Counted from the first letter of the stretch, positions 1-9,856 are shown. The stretch is 64,000 bases of DNA from Mycobacterium scrofulaceum (GCF_002086735.1 NZ_MVIJ01000033.1:1-64000); one strand, 5' to 3'. Notes: generated by a model not told the origin, from the sequence alone. A program made the numbers and translations.

Positions 1-39
1 GTTCACTCGATACAGGCAACCCACGTCCGATTGCAGCCC

Positions 40-54
40 GAGGCCTTCGGCCTC
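40..54. terminator. Small GC hairpin after the DoxX-like gene
   Basis: A perfect 6-bp inverted repeat (GAGGCC/GGCCTC) with a 3-base loop lies about 20 bp past the stop of the minus-strand gene that ends at 74. There is no T tract, which is normal for mycobacterial terminators. Its role as the end of the nfeD-SPFH-doxX transcript is inferred from position only. Confidence 0.35.
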
Positions 55-73
55 ACGCCGCCCCCCATACCGT

Positions 74-430
74 CTAGCCGCGGTCGGGCCCCTTCGCCGT
101 CATCACCGCGAACGTGGCCAGGAAAACCGCCGCCGGGAGCGCGTTGACGGCCTTGTCGCGCACCCGGATGTGCGCACCCAGCGCGAGAACGAAATAGACC
201 GTCAGCATCGCCGTCGTCACCCGCGCCAGCGCCGGGAAGCGGGTGACCGACAGCAGGCCCACGGCGGCGGCCGCCTTCACCACCGGCAGCACGGGCCGCA
301 CGTTCTCCGGCAGCCCGACGTCGTCGAGGACCTTCTTGATGGGGGCCACCTGGACACCGCACGCCACCGCGTCCACGGCGTGGAAGACGCCGAGCGCCGC
401 GTAGGTCTTCGGCGAAGTGAAAACGCTCAT
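74..430 (-). CDS. DoxX-like small membrane protein (Rv1489-like)
   Basis: A 118-residue hydrophobic protein with about four membrane segments (roughly residues 10-28, 45-62, 66-84 and 95-112), matching the size and layout of DoxX-like family proteins. The biochemical role of the family is poorly defined; some members join membrane redox complexes. It starts 9 bp after the stop of the SPFH gene on the same strand, so it is probably the last gene of an nfeD-SPFH-doxX operon. It has no signal peptide apart from the first membrane helix. The family call is fairly safe; the function is unknown. Confidence 0.7.
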   Translation of the reverse strand: MSVFTSPKTYAALGVFHAVDAVACGVQVAPIKKVLDDVGLPENVRPVLPVVKAAAAVGLLSVTRFPALARVTTAMLTVYFVLALGAHIRVRDKAVNALPAAVFLATFAVMTAKGPDRG

Positions 431-439
431 GGAGCAATC

Positions 440-1585
440 CTATTGGCCCAACTGCGGCGGCGCCCCCGGCGGTGTGCCGTCCACCGGCTGGCGGGCGATC
501 GCCTCGGCCTTGGCCACCGCCTGCGCGATCGCCGGGTCGGTCTCGGTGGAGAACCAGTCGGCGACGTCGGCGTCGTCGTCGGCGCTGCGCTTGGGTGCGT
601 CCTCGACCGGCGACGGCTCGAACCGGAACACACCGTCCTCGCCCGGGGCGCCCAGCAGCTTGGTGAAGCCCTGCAGCGCCGCGTTGAAATCGCTGGGCAC
701 GACCCAGACCTTGTTCGCGTCGCCGCGGGCCATCTCCGGCAGCGTCTGCAGGTACTGGTAGGCCAGCATCTCCGGGGTGGGCCTGCCGGCCTTGATCGCG
801 GCGAATGTCTTCTCGATGGCCTTGGCCTGCCCCTGCGCCTGCAGGTACGCCGCGGCGCGCTCGCCCTGGGCCCGCAGCATGCGGGACTGCCGCTCGGCCT
901 CGGCCGCCAGGATCGCCGCCTGCTTGGCGCCCTCGGCGGCCAGGATCTGCGCCTGCTTGTTGCCCTCGGCCTCCTTGATCGCGGCCTCGCGCATGCCTTC
1001 GGCGGTCAGGATCATGGCCCGCTTCTCGCGGTCGGCCTTCATCTGCTTTTCCATCGAGGCCTGGATGGACGGCGGGGGGTCGATGCTGCGCAACTCGACC
1101 CGCGCGACCCGCAGGCCCCAGCGACCGGTCGCCTCGTCGAGCACGCCGCGCAACTGGCCGTTGATCTGGTCGCGGGAGGTCAGCGTCTGCTCCAGCGTCA
1201 TGCCGCCCACCACGTTGCGCAGCGTGGTGGTGGTCAGCTGTTCGACGCCGACGATGTAGTTGCTGATCTGGTAGACGGCGGCCTGCGGATTGGTGACCTG
1301 GAAGTAGACCACGGTGTCGATGTTCAGCGTCAAGTTGTCCTCGGTGATCACCGGCTGCGGCGGGAACGACACCACCCGTTCCCGCAGGTCCACCCGGGCA
1401 CGGACGCGGTCGATGAACGGCACCAACAGCGTCAGCTGACCGCTGACCGTCCGGCTATATCGGCCCAGCCGCTCGATCACCGCGGCCTCCGCCTGCGGAA
1501 TCAGCGCGACGGACTTGGCCACCACCACGATGGCGAAGATCACCAGGACGACCAGCAACACCAAACCAGCAACCGCACCTTGCAC
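440..1585 (-). CDS. SPFH/band 7 (stomatin-like) membrane protein (Rv1488-like)
   Basis: A 381-residue protein with one N-terminal membrane helix (about residues 5-25). A band 7/SPFH domain follows (about 27-200, containing the typical ERLGRYSRT start and a VDLRERVVSFPPQPVITEDNL segment). After it comes a long Ala/Glu/Gln-rich coiled coil (about 195-290) and an acidic, proline-containing tail. Stomatin-like proteins oligomerise on the inner face of the membrane and organise lipid microdomains or proteases. The start is a GTG at 1585 preceded by a GAGGAA ribosome site. The nfeD-like gene lies 36 bp upstream, the classic partner of this family, which supports the call. Confidence 0.88.
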   Translation of the reverse strand: MQGAVAGLVLLVVLVIFAIVVVAKSVALIPQAEAAVIERLGRYSRTVSGQLTLLVPFIDRVRARVDLRERVVSFPPQPVITEDNLTLNIDTVVYFQVTNPQAAVYQISNYIVGVEQLTTTTLRNVVGGMTLEQTLTSRDQINGQLRGVLDEATGRWGLRVARVELRSIDPPPSIQASMEKQMKADREKRAMILTAEGMREAAIKEAEGNKQAQILAAEGAKQAAILAAEAERQSRMLRAQGERAAAYLQAQGQAKAIEKTFAAIKAGRPTPEMLAYQYLQTLPEMARGDANKVWVVPSDFNAALQGFTKLLGAPGEDGVFRFEPSPVEDAPKRSADDDADVADWFSTETDPAIAQAVAKAEAIARQPVDGTPPGAPPQLGQ

Positions 1586-1621
1586 CCGAGTTCCTCTCTC
1601 TCACAGCGTCTCTCGCGGCCA

Positions 1622-2059
1622 TCAAGGACCGCTCTTGAACACCACCGCCGTGGCGCCGTCGATCTGCAGGACGGTCACCGACTCCCCCGGTTCGTACACG
1701 TCGGCCTCGTTGAGCGGCCGCGCCGTCCACACCTCGCCGTCGAGCTTCACCTGGCCCTCGTCCCGGGAGATCCGCTCCAGCACCAGTGCGTTCCTGCCCT
1801 CCAGCGCCTCGATGCCCACCTGCGGCACGCGCGCCGGTGTGAGGCGGCGGCGCAGCGCGGGCCGAACCAGCACCAGCAGCAGCACCGAGACGATCAAAAA
1901 CACGGTTCCGTCGGCCCAGACCGGCCAGTCCGTCAGCCAGCTGGTGATTGCCGCCGCCAGCGCACCGCCGCCGAGCATCACCAAAAACAGATGCCCGGTA
2001 AGGGCCTCCGCACCGGCGAGCACCAGCGCGAATATTAGCCAAAGCACCGCGGCGTGCAT
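1622..2059 (-). CDS. NfeD-like membrane protein (Rv1487-like)
   Basis: A 145-residue protein with membrane segments at about 3-20, 25-45 and 48-65, followed by a small beta-rich OB-fold domain (about 75-143, ending at VVFKSGP) typical of short NfeD proteins. The family works with the SPFH protein encoded directly downstream. The open frame extends 14 codons further upstream, but the ATG at 2059 begins directly at the first hydrophobic segment and fits the length of the M. tuberculosis protein. Only 57 bp separate it from the GTG proposed for the divergent gene on the plus strand, so both promoters must lie in that short gap. Confidence 0.85.
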   Translation of the reverse strand: MHAAVLWLIFALVLAGAEALTGHLFLVMLGGGALAAAITSWLTDWPVWADGTVFLIVSVLLLVLVRPALRRRLTPARVPQVGIEALEGRNALVLERISRDEGQVKLDGEVWTARPLNEADVYEPGESVTVLQIDGATAVVFKSGP

Positions 2060-2116
2060 GCGGCCAGAATACGCGTGATCCGCCTTTGCCGGGCAAAACA
2101 ACTACACTGCGGAATC

Positions 2117-3046
2117 GTGTGGTGTCCCAGTGTCTCGCTGTCCCTGTGGGCCAACGCCTGGCTCGCAGGCAAGGCCGCGCCCGACGACGTCCTCGACGCG
2201 TTATCAGTATGGGCGCCAAAGCAATCGGTCACCGCGTATGATGCGGTCGCCGCCGGCCACACCGGGCTGCCGTGGCCCGATGTGAACGACGCCGGGGCGG
2301 TGACGCTGCTGCAGACGCTGCGCGCCGCGGTCGGCCGGTCGGCACCCGGCGCGGACGGGTGGGGCCGCCTGTGCGGGACGATCAACGTGCTTTTGCCGGT
2401 GCCCGGCGACGTGCGCGGGCTGGCGCCCGGCACGCAATTCGAGCGTGACGCGTTGGCCGCCGGCGAGGCGATCATCATCGCCAACCCCCACGATCCCGCC
2501 GCCGCCGTCGGGCTGGTCCCCGAGTTCTGCTACGACGACGAGGAGGACTTCCCCGAACTGTGCGCGCTGTCCTGGACGGTGTATTCGCTGCCGGGCGCGC
2601 CGGTGCTCGACCACTACGAGCTCGGGGATGCCGAATACTCGCTGCGGTCGGCGGTGCGGTCGGCCGCCGACGCGCTCGGCGCCGTCGGGCTGGGTTCGGC
2701 CGCCGCCGACATCGACGATCCCCGCGGGCTCGTCGAGCAGCTGCTGGAATCCGCACGGCAGCACCGCGTTCCCGACCATGCGCCGTCGCGCGCGTTGCGC
2801 GTGCTGGAGAACGCCGCGCACGTCGACGCCATCATCGCGGTCAGCGCCGGGCTCAGCCGGTCACCCGACTCACCCGAGCGGTTCACCGCGCCCATCGTCG
2901 CGGGGCCCGAACCGTTCGGGACTCAATCGTCTTCGGAGGCCCGCATCGCCAGCGACGCGCTGCGGCCGCTGACCGCCGTGGTGCGTTCGGCACGCATGGC
3001 CGCCGTCACCGCGATCCTGCACTCGGCCTGGGCCGACTGGTCGTGA
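2117..3046 (+). CDS. Conserved actinobacterial protein (Rv1486c-like)
   Basis: About 310 residues, without signal peptide, membrane helix or a catalytic motif I can name. It is acidic, soluble and Ala-rich, with strong third-position GC typical of real mycobacterial genes. I chose the GTG at 2117 because the conserved-looking sequence starts at SLSLWANAWLAG and the extra 21 codons upstream contain a low-complexity Arg/Cys stretch; an ATG at 2054 is the alternative. It lies alone on the plus strand between nfeD and hemH and converges on hemH with a gap of only 4 bp. Its function is unknown. Confidence 0.7.
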   Translation: MWCPSVSLSLWANAWLAGKAAPDDVLDALSVWAPKQSVTAYDAVAAGHTGLPWPDVNDAGAVTLLQTLRAAVGRSAPGADGWGRLCGTINVLLPVPGDVRGLAPGTQFERDALAAGEAIIIANPHDPAAAVGLVPEFCYDDEEDFPELCALSWTVYSLPGAPVLDHYELGDAEYSLRSAVRSAADALGAVGLGSAAADIDDPRGLVEQLLESARQHRVPDHAPSRALRVLENAAHVDAIIAVSAGLSRSPDSPERFTAPIVAGPEPFGTQSSSEARIASDALRPLTAVVRSARMAAVTAILHSAWADWS

Positions 3047-3050
3047 CCCG

Positions 3051-4061
3051 TTAGGCGCATTGGGCCGCAACGCAGTGCGGCGGACGGCACGGCGCGCCGT
3101 TCACGCCGGCCAGACAACCGGGCACCGGGTCGCTGCCGCTCACCCGCGCCGGCGGGCGCCCGGTGCGCATCTCGTCGATGAGATCGGCGGCCAGCCGGGC
3201 GAATCGGCGGTCGGCGTTGGGCGTGGCGGCCCGGGCGAAAGCCACCCCCGCCGCGTCGGCCTGCGCCCGCAACTCCTCGTCGAGATCCCACACCACCTCG
3301 ATGTGGTCGGCGACGAACCCGACCGGGCAGACGATCACGGCCTCGGTGCCCGAGGCGGCCAGCCCAGCGAGATGGTCCTCGACGCTGGGCTCGAGCCACG
3401 GCACCTGCGGCGGTCCCGAACGCGACTGCCACGCCAGGTCGTAGTCGGCGTACCCGGCGGCGGCCGCGACAAGCCTTGCGGCGTAAGCGACTTGGCGGCT
3501 GTAGAGCTGCGGGCCGAGGCGCTGGTCGGCGGCCACCGGGACGGAGTGGGCGGTGAACACCAGCCGCGCGCCGGCGGGCACGGTCCGCGCCGCGGCCGCG
3601 ACGGCCTCGGCGAACATCTCGACGAAGAGCGGGTGATCGAAATAGCGTCGCAGCTTGACCAGCTCGGGTGCGCCCGGCCCCGCGGCCTCGCGCGCGCGGG
3701 CGATGTCCTCGGAGTACTGCGTGCAGCCGGAGTAGCCGCTCCACGCCGACGTGGTGAATACCGCGGCGCGGCGAACGCCGTTGTCGCGCATGGCCGCAAC
3801 CGTGTCCTCGACATAGGGTTCCCAGTTGCGGTTGCCGAAGTAGATCGGCAGGTCGAGTTCCGCCCGTAGCTCGGCGATCAGCGCGCGGTTGATCCCGTTG
3901 ATCGGCGACACCCCGCCGAAATGCAGGTAGTGCTGCGCGACGTCGTCCAGGCGTTCGGGCGGCACGTTGCGCCCGCGGGTGACGTTCTCCAGGAACGGCC
4001 GCACCTGGTCGGGCCCTTCCGGCCCGCCGAAGGACAGCAGCAGGACGGCGTCGAATTCCAT
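3051..4061 (-). CDS. hemH: Ferrochelatase
   Basis: A 336-residue enzyme that inserts ferrous iron into the porphyrin ring to make heme (coproheme in the actinobacterial pathway). The catalytic FTAHSVP motif is present (about residues 186-192), as is the conserved Glu-rich segment FVADHIEVVWDLDEE. The N-terminal LLLSFGGPEG signature is intact. The C-terminus is Cys-rich (C316, C325, C330, C335), and another Cys (C113) lies in SGCTQYSED. M. tuberculosis ferrochelatase is known to carry a [2Fe-2S] cluster, and this arrangement suits that. The start lies 22 bp after the inhA stop, so it is probably cotranscribed as fabG1-inhA-hemH, as in M. tuberculosis (hemZ, Rv1485). Confidence 0.96.
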   Translation of the reverse strand: MEFDAVLLLSFGGPEGPDQVRPFLENVTRGRNVPPERLDDVAQHYLHFGGVSPINGINRALIAELRAELDLPIYFGNRNWEPYVEDTVAAMRDNGVRRAAVFTTSAWSGYSGCTQYSEDIARAREAAGPGAPELVKLRRYFDHPLFVEMFAEAVAAAARTVPAGARLVFTAHSVPVAADQRLGPQLYSRQVAYAARLVAAAAGYADYDLAWQSRSGPPQVPWLEPSVEDHLAGLAASGTEAVIVCPVGFVADHIEVVWDLDEELRAQADAAGVAFARAATPNADRRFARLAADLIDEMRTGRPPARVSGSDPVPGCLAGVNGAPCRPPHCVAAQCA

Positions 4062-4083
4062 TTGGGCTAGCGCAATTCCGCTT

Positions 4084-4893
4084 TTAGAGCAACTGGGTGC
4101 TGGCGCCGCCGTCGGCGAAGATGATGGTGCCCGTGGTGGCGGGCAGCCAGTCCGAGAGCACGGCGCACACCGTCTTGGCGACGGGGGTGGGGTCCTTCAT
4201 GTTCCAGCCGATCGGCGCGCGCTGGTCCCAGCCCTCTTCGAGCAGCTGCATCTGGGCGCCGGCCTCCTCGCCGAGTGCACCGCCGACGATCGCCGACATC
4301 GCCAGCGTTCGGATAGGCCCCGCCGCAACGAGATTGGACCGTACCCCGAACTTGCCGGCCTCGCGGGCGACGAACCGGTTGACCGATTCCAGCGCGCTCT
4401 TGGCCACCGTCATCCAGTTGTAGGCGGGCATGGCGCGGCTGGGGTCGAAGTCCATCCCGACGATCGACCCGCCGGGGTTCATGATCGGCAGCAACGCCTT
4501 GGCCAGCGAGGCGTACGAGTACGCCGAGATGTGGATGCCCTTGGAGACGTCCTCGTAGGGCGCGTCGAAGAACGGGTTGATGCCCATCCCGGTCTGCGGC
4601 ATGAAGCCGATGGAGTGCACCACGCCGTCCAGCTTGTTGCCCTCACCGATCTCGGCGGTGACCCGCTCGGCCAGGGTCTTCAGGTGCTCCTCGTTCTGCA
4701 CGTCGAGTTCGATCAGCGGGGCCTTCTCCGGCAGCCGGTCGGCGATGCGCTGGATCAGCCGCAGCCGGTCGAATCCGGTCAGCACCAGCTGCGCCCCGGC
4801 TTCCTGGGCCGCCTTGGCGATGTGAAACGCGATCGACGAGTCGGTGATGATCCCGCTGACCAGAATCCGTTTGCCGTCGAGCAGTCCTGCCAT
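4084..4893 (-). CDS. inhA: NADH-dependent enoyl-ACP reductase InhA
   Basis: A 269-residue FAS-II enzyme that reduces long-chain trans-2-enoyl-ACP during mycolic acid synthesis and is the target of activated isoniazid. The nucleotide site (SGIITDSSIAFHIA, residues 13-26), Tyr158 and Lys165 are present at the same numbers as in the M. tuberculosis enzyme. Positions tied to isoniazid resistance carry the susceptible residues: Ile21, Ile47, Val78, Ser94 and Ile95. It lies 45 bp downstream of fabG1 on the same strand and is transcribed from the fabG1 promoter. Length and sequence match the family almost perfectly. Confidence 0.99.
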   Translation of the reverse strand: MAGLLDGKRILVSGIITDSSIAFHIAKAAQEAGAQLVLTGFDRLRLIQRIADRLPEKAPLIELDVQNEEHLKTLAERVTAEIGEGNKLDGVVHSIGFMPQTGMGINPFFDAPYEDVSKGIHISAYSYASLAKALLPIMNPGGSIVGMDFDPSRAMPAYNWMTVAKSALESVNRFVAREAGKFGVRSNLVAAGPIRTLAMSAIVGGALGEEAGAQMQLLEEGWDQRAPIGWNMKDPTPVAKTVCAVLSDWLPATTGTIIFADGGASTQLL

Positions 4894-4938
4894 GTCCGTC
4901 CTTCAATGTCGGGGTTGACGTCCTTGTCGTGGTTGAAC

Positions 4939-5706
4939 TCAGTGGCCCATGCCCATGCCGCCGTCGACCGGGATGACCGCGCCGGCGATGTAGCCCGCAT
5001 CCTCGGACGCCAGGAAGCTGACCGCCCCGGCGACGTCCTCGGCGGTGCCGACGCGCTTGGCCGGGATGAATTCCAGTGCGCCCGCCTGGATCCGCTCGTC
5101 CAGCGCGCGGGTCATCTCGGTGTCGATGTAACCCGGGGCGACGACGTTGGCGGTCACGTTGGCCTTGGACAGCTCGCGGGAGATCGAGCGGGCCATCCCG
5201 ATCAGGCCGGCCTTGGCGGCCGCATAGTTGGCCTGGTTGCCGATGCCCCACATGCCGGACACCGACCCGATGAAGATGATGCGGCCGAACCGCTTGCGCT
5301 GCATGCTGCGCGAGGCCCGCTGGGCCACCCGGAATGCCCCGGTGAGGTTCGCGTTGATGACCTCGGTGAAGCGCTCCTCGGTCATCCGGATCAAGAAGGC
5401 GTCCTTCGAAATGCCGGCGTTGGACACCAGCACCTCGACCGGACCCTGGTGCTCCTCGACCTCTTTGAACGCGCGGTCGACGGCCTCGTTGTCGGTGACG
5501 TCGCACACGACACCGAACAGCCCTTCGGGCGCCCCGGAGCCGCGGTGCGTGACGGCCACCTTGTGGCCGTCGGCGGCCAGCCGCTGTGCGATCGCCAGAC
5601 CGATCCCCCGGTTTCCGCCCGTCACGAGGACCGAGCGGGACACGAAGGCGGGTTTGCCGCCGTCGGCGGCACTTTCGGTGGTGTTCTCGGTGGCCGTGTC
5701 AGTCAC
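4939..5706 (-). CDS. fabG1: 3-oxoacyl-ACP reductase FabG1 (MabA)
   Basis: A 255-residue short-chain dehydrogenase that carries out the NADPH-dependent keto-reduction step of FAS-II. It has the Rossmann motif TGGNRGIG (about residues 29-36), NAG, and the catalytic Ser-Tyr-Lys set in GSVSGMWG and YAAAKAG. It is about 8 residues longer than the M. tuberculosis protein, in the disordered N-terminus rich in Thr, Glu and Ala. The start is the GTG at 5706: the bases just before it reproduce the M. tuberculosis fabG1 leader. It heads the fabG1-inhA-hemH operon. Confidence 0.98.
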   Translation of the reverse strand: MTDTATENTTESAADGGKPAFVSRSVLVTGGNRGIGLAIAQRLAADGHKVAVTHRGSGAPEGLFGVVCDVTDNEAVDRAFKEVEEHQGPVEVLVSNAGISKDAFLIRMTEERFTEVINANLTGAFRVAQRASRSMQRKRFGRIIFIGSVSGMWGIGNQANYAAAKAGLIGMARSISRELSKANVTANVVAPGYIDTEMTRALDERIQAGALEFIPAKRVGTAEDVAGAVSFLASEDAGYIAGAVIPVDGGMGMGH

Positions 5707-5711
5707 CCCGT

Positions 5712-5721
5712 CAACCTATCG
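5712..5721 (-). promoter_or_regulatory. fabG1-inhA promoter core and leader
   Basis: Read on the minus strand, this stretch is CGATAGGTTG followed by five bases and the GTG start. The M. tuberculosis fabG1 promoter has the same CGATAGGTTG at the same distance. The positions whose mutation raises InhA expression there are C at -15 (here 5721) and T at -8 (here 5714), and both are wild type here. The spacing match is read from the sequence; promoter function is carried over from M. tuberculosis. Confidence 0.75.
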
Positions 5722-5764
5722 CCTGGGGTTGGCCTGGTTGAAATCTCCCCCTGGGATGTCGCCC

Positions 5765-5825
5765 GCGTCACGCTGGTGTGACGCTGGGGGGCAAGCGTGA
5801 CGCTCGAGGCAGCGAGCGTGAAGCT
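5765..5825. repeat. Palindromic GCGTCACGC/GCGTGACGC repeat cluster upstream of fabG1
   Basis: The unit at 5765-5784 is a 20-bp near-palindrome (GCGTCACGC, TG, then GTGTGACGC). It is followed by partial copies at about 5793-5806 and 5812-5824 (AGCGTGACGCT and GAGCGTGAAGCT). The same element occurs at 12103-12158, 59775-59867 and 60755-60815. Here it sits 44-100 bp upstream of the fabG1 promoter core, in the only untranslated gap between the VWA gene and fabG1. M. tuberculosis carries the antisense gene Rv1482c at this position; no such gene is present here. Confidence 0.8.
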
Positions 5826-5881
5826 ACCGCGAAAAATCTGGCCGAATCTCGCAATAGCTGCACACTCGGCGAGAGAAACCG

Positions 5882-6889
5882 CTAAGTCGGCAGGCGGCGG
5901 TTGATGAGCAGCGCCGCCAGCGCGGCCAACGTCAGCACCAGCGCACCCAGCCGGACCCAGCCCACGCTGGCATCGCCCTTGATCGTCTCGTAGCCGATCT
6001 GCTGCTGCAGCGTCGCGTACACGGATTTCAGCTCCTGCAACGAGGCCGCGTTGTAGGCGTTGCCGCCCGAGAGCTGGGCCACCTTCTTCAGCGTCTCGTC
6101 GTCGACGGGGACCGGCTGGCGCTGGTCGTTGATCTCGACGAAGCCATACGGCGTGCCGAACGAGATCGTCGAGATCGGCACGCCCTGGTCCTTGGCGGTG
6201 CGCGCCGCGGTGAAGGCGCCCTTCGGGTTGTCCGGGTTGGTCGGCATCGTCTCCTTGCCGTCGGAGAACAACACGATGCGCGCGGGCGGCGGCGCGTCGC
6301 CGCCGCCGATCACCGCGCCGACCGTGGCGATGGCCTGCAACGCGGTGAAGATGCCCTCGCCGGTGGCGGTGCGGTCGGCGAACTGCAGCTTGTCCAGGGC
6401 GCGCTTGGTCGAGTCGCGGTTGGTGGTCGGCGACACCAACACGGTCGCGGTCCCCGCGTAGGCGATCAGCCCCAGGTTGATGCCCGGGGTCAGCTCGTCG
6501 GCGAACTGCTTGGCCGCCTCCTGCGCGGCCGCCATCCGGTTGGGCTGCACGTCGGTGGCGCGCATCGACTGCGACACGTCGATCACCAGCATCACCACCG
6601 CGCGGTTGCGGGGAATGCGGACGTCGTTGGTCGGCCCCGCCATCGCGATGGTGAGCAGCACCAGCGACGCCACCAGCAGGATCGCCGGCACGTGCCGCCA
6701 CTTGGGCGGCCGCTTGGGGGCGACGCTTTCCAGCAGCTCCATGTTGGCGAACCGCAGCATCCGCCGCTGCCGCGCCAGCTGCATCACGATGTAGAGCGCG
6801 GCCAGCCCGGCGACGATTAAGAGGAACAGGAAGAACCACGCATGTTCGAAGCCCGACAACGACATCGGGCCCAGCAGCGGCAATGTCAC
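5882..6889 (-). CDS. VWA-domain membrane protein (Rv1481-like)
   Basis: A 335-residue protein with membrane segments at about 15-38, 66-86 and 310-330 around a von Willebrand factor A domain (about 97-290). The metal-site MIDAS motif is visible as DVSQS (about residues 104-108), with the conserved later Asp in VLFSDGKET. Such proteins are the membrane partners of MoxR ATPases and are thought to present substrates for metal-dependent assembly. The start overlaps the DUF58 gene by 4 bp, so the order moxR1-DUF58-VWA is translationally coupled. The M. tuberculosis counterpart has the same length. Confidence 0.9.
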   Translation of the reverse strand: MTLPLLGPMSLSGFEHAWFFLFLLIVAGLAALYIVMQLARQRRMLRFANMELLESVAPKRPPKWRHVPAILLVASLVLLTIAMAGPTNDVRIPRNRAVVMLVIDVSQSMRATDVQPNRMAAAQEAAKQFADELTPGINLGLIAYAGTATVLVSPTTNRDSTKRALDKLQFADRTATGEGIFTALQAIATVGAVIGGGDAPPPARIVLFSDGKETMPTNPDNPKGAFTAARTAKDQGVPISTISFGTPYGFVEINDQRQPVPVDDETLKKVAQLSGGNAYNAASLQELKSVYATLQQQIGYETIKGDASVGWVRLGALVLTLAALAALLINRRLPT

Positions 6890-7835
6890 TGCCGCCCCGC
6901 CAATGCACCGCGCCGGCGGGACTCGACGAAGCGGACGATGTCGGCGATCCAGTCCCGGTCGGTGCGCAGGGTCAGCACCGGGGCCCCGCAGCTGCGGATG
7001 GTGCGCGCCACCTCGGCGCGGTGCGCCGCGGCAGCCTTGGCGAAGTCGTCACGCAGCTGGGCGTCGATGGTGAACTCGCGGGTGACGCCGGACTCGGCGT
7101 CCTGCAGCACGACGTCGCCGATGTCGGGCAGCTCGACGTCGCGGGGGTCGAGCACCTCGATGGCCAGCACCTCGTGCCGCGCCGCGATCGCCCGCAGCGG
7201 GCGCATCCAGTTGATCGGACCCAGGAAGTCGCTGATGATCACCGCCATGCCGCGGCGGCGTTCCGGTCGCCGCAGCGCGTCGATGGCCGTCGCCAGATCC
7301 CCGCGCACCCCGACCGGCGCCCTGGGGGTGGTGGCGATGGTGCGCAGCAGCGTCTGCTCGTGCTGGCGCCCGGAGCGCGCCGGGACCCGGACCATGGTCT
7401 GGCCGTTGGCGATCAACGCCCCGAGCCGGTTGCCGCCGCCGCTGTTGAGGAAGGTGATCGCCGCCGCGGCCGCCACCGCCAGGTCGCGCTTCTCGCACCC
7501 GACGGTGCCGAAGTCCAGGCTCGCCGACATGTCCACCACCAGCCACGTCTCCAGCTCGCGGTCGGCGATCATCTGCCGGACGTGGGGGTGCATGGTGCGC
7601 GCGGTGACGGCCCAGTCCATCCGCCGGACGTCGTCGCCGGGCTGGTATTCGCGGGACTCCCCCGGCTCCGAGCCCGGCCCCGGGATCAGGCCGAGGTGGT
7701 CGCCGTGCAGGACGCCGTCGAGCTTGCGCTTGACCGTCAGTTCGAGTTGCCGCAGCGCCGCCGCCAGCTTCGGGTCCACGATCTGCCCGCGCTGCATCGA
7801 TGGCGGATGTGACACCGCCGGCTGCTGGGGCTGCG

Positions 7836-7839
<4 letters not shown>
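6886..7839 (-). CDS. DUF58 protein (Rv1480-like)
   Basis: A 317-residue soluble protein. The DUF58 signature is visible around residues 60-80 (REYQPGDDVRRMDWAVTART), followed by a VWA-like fold with a DMSAS motif (about 103-107). DUF58 proteins are found almost always next to MoxR AAA+ ATPases and are believed to be adaptors; their chemistry is not established. It overlaps moxR1 by 4 bp upstream and the VWA gene by 4 bp downstream, which shows tight operon organisation. Three-gene MoxR clusters of this type are common in actinobacteria. Confidence 0.9.
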
Positions 7840-8969
<1,130 letters not shown>

Positions 8970-9121
8970 CAATAACCCTCCACAGCTCATTCGGACACGA
9001 CTGCTTGCACCACCACTGTCGTGGGGCCGCGACGTGCCCGCGTCCAACTATTCCAGGCCCGCCGGATTCCGTCGACGCTGGTGGTTCGCCCCCGGGATAC
9101 GGCCGGGCGGGCGGACCTGGA

Positions 9122-9856
9122 TCAGTACTCGATGATCCTAGTCAGGAACGGCGTCATGCCGGGCTTGCGAACCGGGCTGACGGTGACGTGACCGGCCAGG
9201 CTGGACGCCTCCAGCATCTGGCCGTTGCCCAGATACATCGTCACGTGCTGGCCGCCGTTCGGGCCGTAGAAGATGAGGTCGCCGCGCCGGGCCTGGTCCT
9301 GCGGGATGTGCCGGCCGGCGTTGTACTGGTCGCCGGAGAACCGCGGGATCAGCACCCCGACGCCGGCGAAGCCGTACCGCATCAGGCCCGAGCAGTCGAA
9401 CCCGGTGATGTTGGCGCCCTCGCCGACGCCCTTGCTGGGGCCGTCCAGCGATCCGCCGCCCCAGGAGTACGGGACACCCATCTGCGATCCCATCCGCTTG
9501 ATCACGTACTCGATGGCCTGCCGGCCGTAGACGCGCGGGATCTTGCCGCCGGGGTTGGTGGGGGCGGCCGCGGTGGGCGCGGGATCGCCCAGGATGTTGA
9601 TTCCGAGGCCGCCCAGGAATTGCCTGCCCAGGTTCATCGTCGTTTGGGTGGCCTGCGCGGTGGCCTGCAGCGAGGCGTTGGCGACGGCAAGCGGGTCCCC
9701 GGGGGCGCCGGCGCTGATGGTCGCCGGCAGGGTGGGGTCCCACCCGCCGGGGTCGGCCGTGGCGACGGGCGTCGGGGCGGCGACAGACAGCGTCAGCCCG
9801 GCCACCACCGCGGTGATCCAGGCGAAGTTGATGAGACGAATCCGCTTGCGGCGCAT
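9122..9856 (-). CDS. ripB: NlpC/P60 peptidoglycan endopeptidase RipB
   Basis: A 244-residue secreted hydrolase with a signal peptide (residues 1 to about 35, cut near ATADP). A short linker (about 36-105) precedes an NlpC/P60 domain (about 108-244) with catalytic Cys in ITGFDCSGL and His in GGQHVTMYLG. It cleaves D-glutamate to meso-diaminopimelate bonds in the stem peptide. Its catalytic half is a close paralogue of RipA, but it lacks RipA's coiled coil. It begins 10 bp after the ripA stop, so the pair is cotranscribed. Corresponds to Rv1478. Confidence 0.96.
   Translation of the reverse strand: MRRKRIRLINFAWITAVVAGLTLSVAAPTPVATADPGGWDPTLPATISAGAPGDPLAVANASLQATAQATQTTMNLGRQFLGGLGINILGDPAPTAAAPTNPGGKIPRVYGRQAIEYVIKRMGSQMGVPYSWGGGSLDGPSKGVGEGANITGFDCSGLMRYGFAGVGVLIPRFSGDQYNAGRHIPQDQARRGDLIFYGPNGGQHVTMYLGNGQMLEASSLAGHVTVSPVRKPGMTPFLTRIIEY

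Noticed and set aside
5707..5881. An Rv1482c-like gene between the VWA gene and fabG1
   Set aside because: The gap is only 175 bp and holds the promoter and palindromes; no frame of suitable length or coding character exists.
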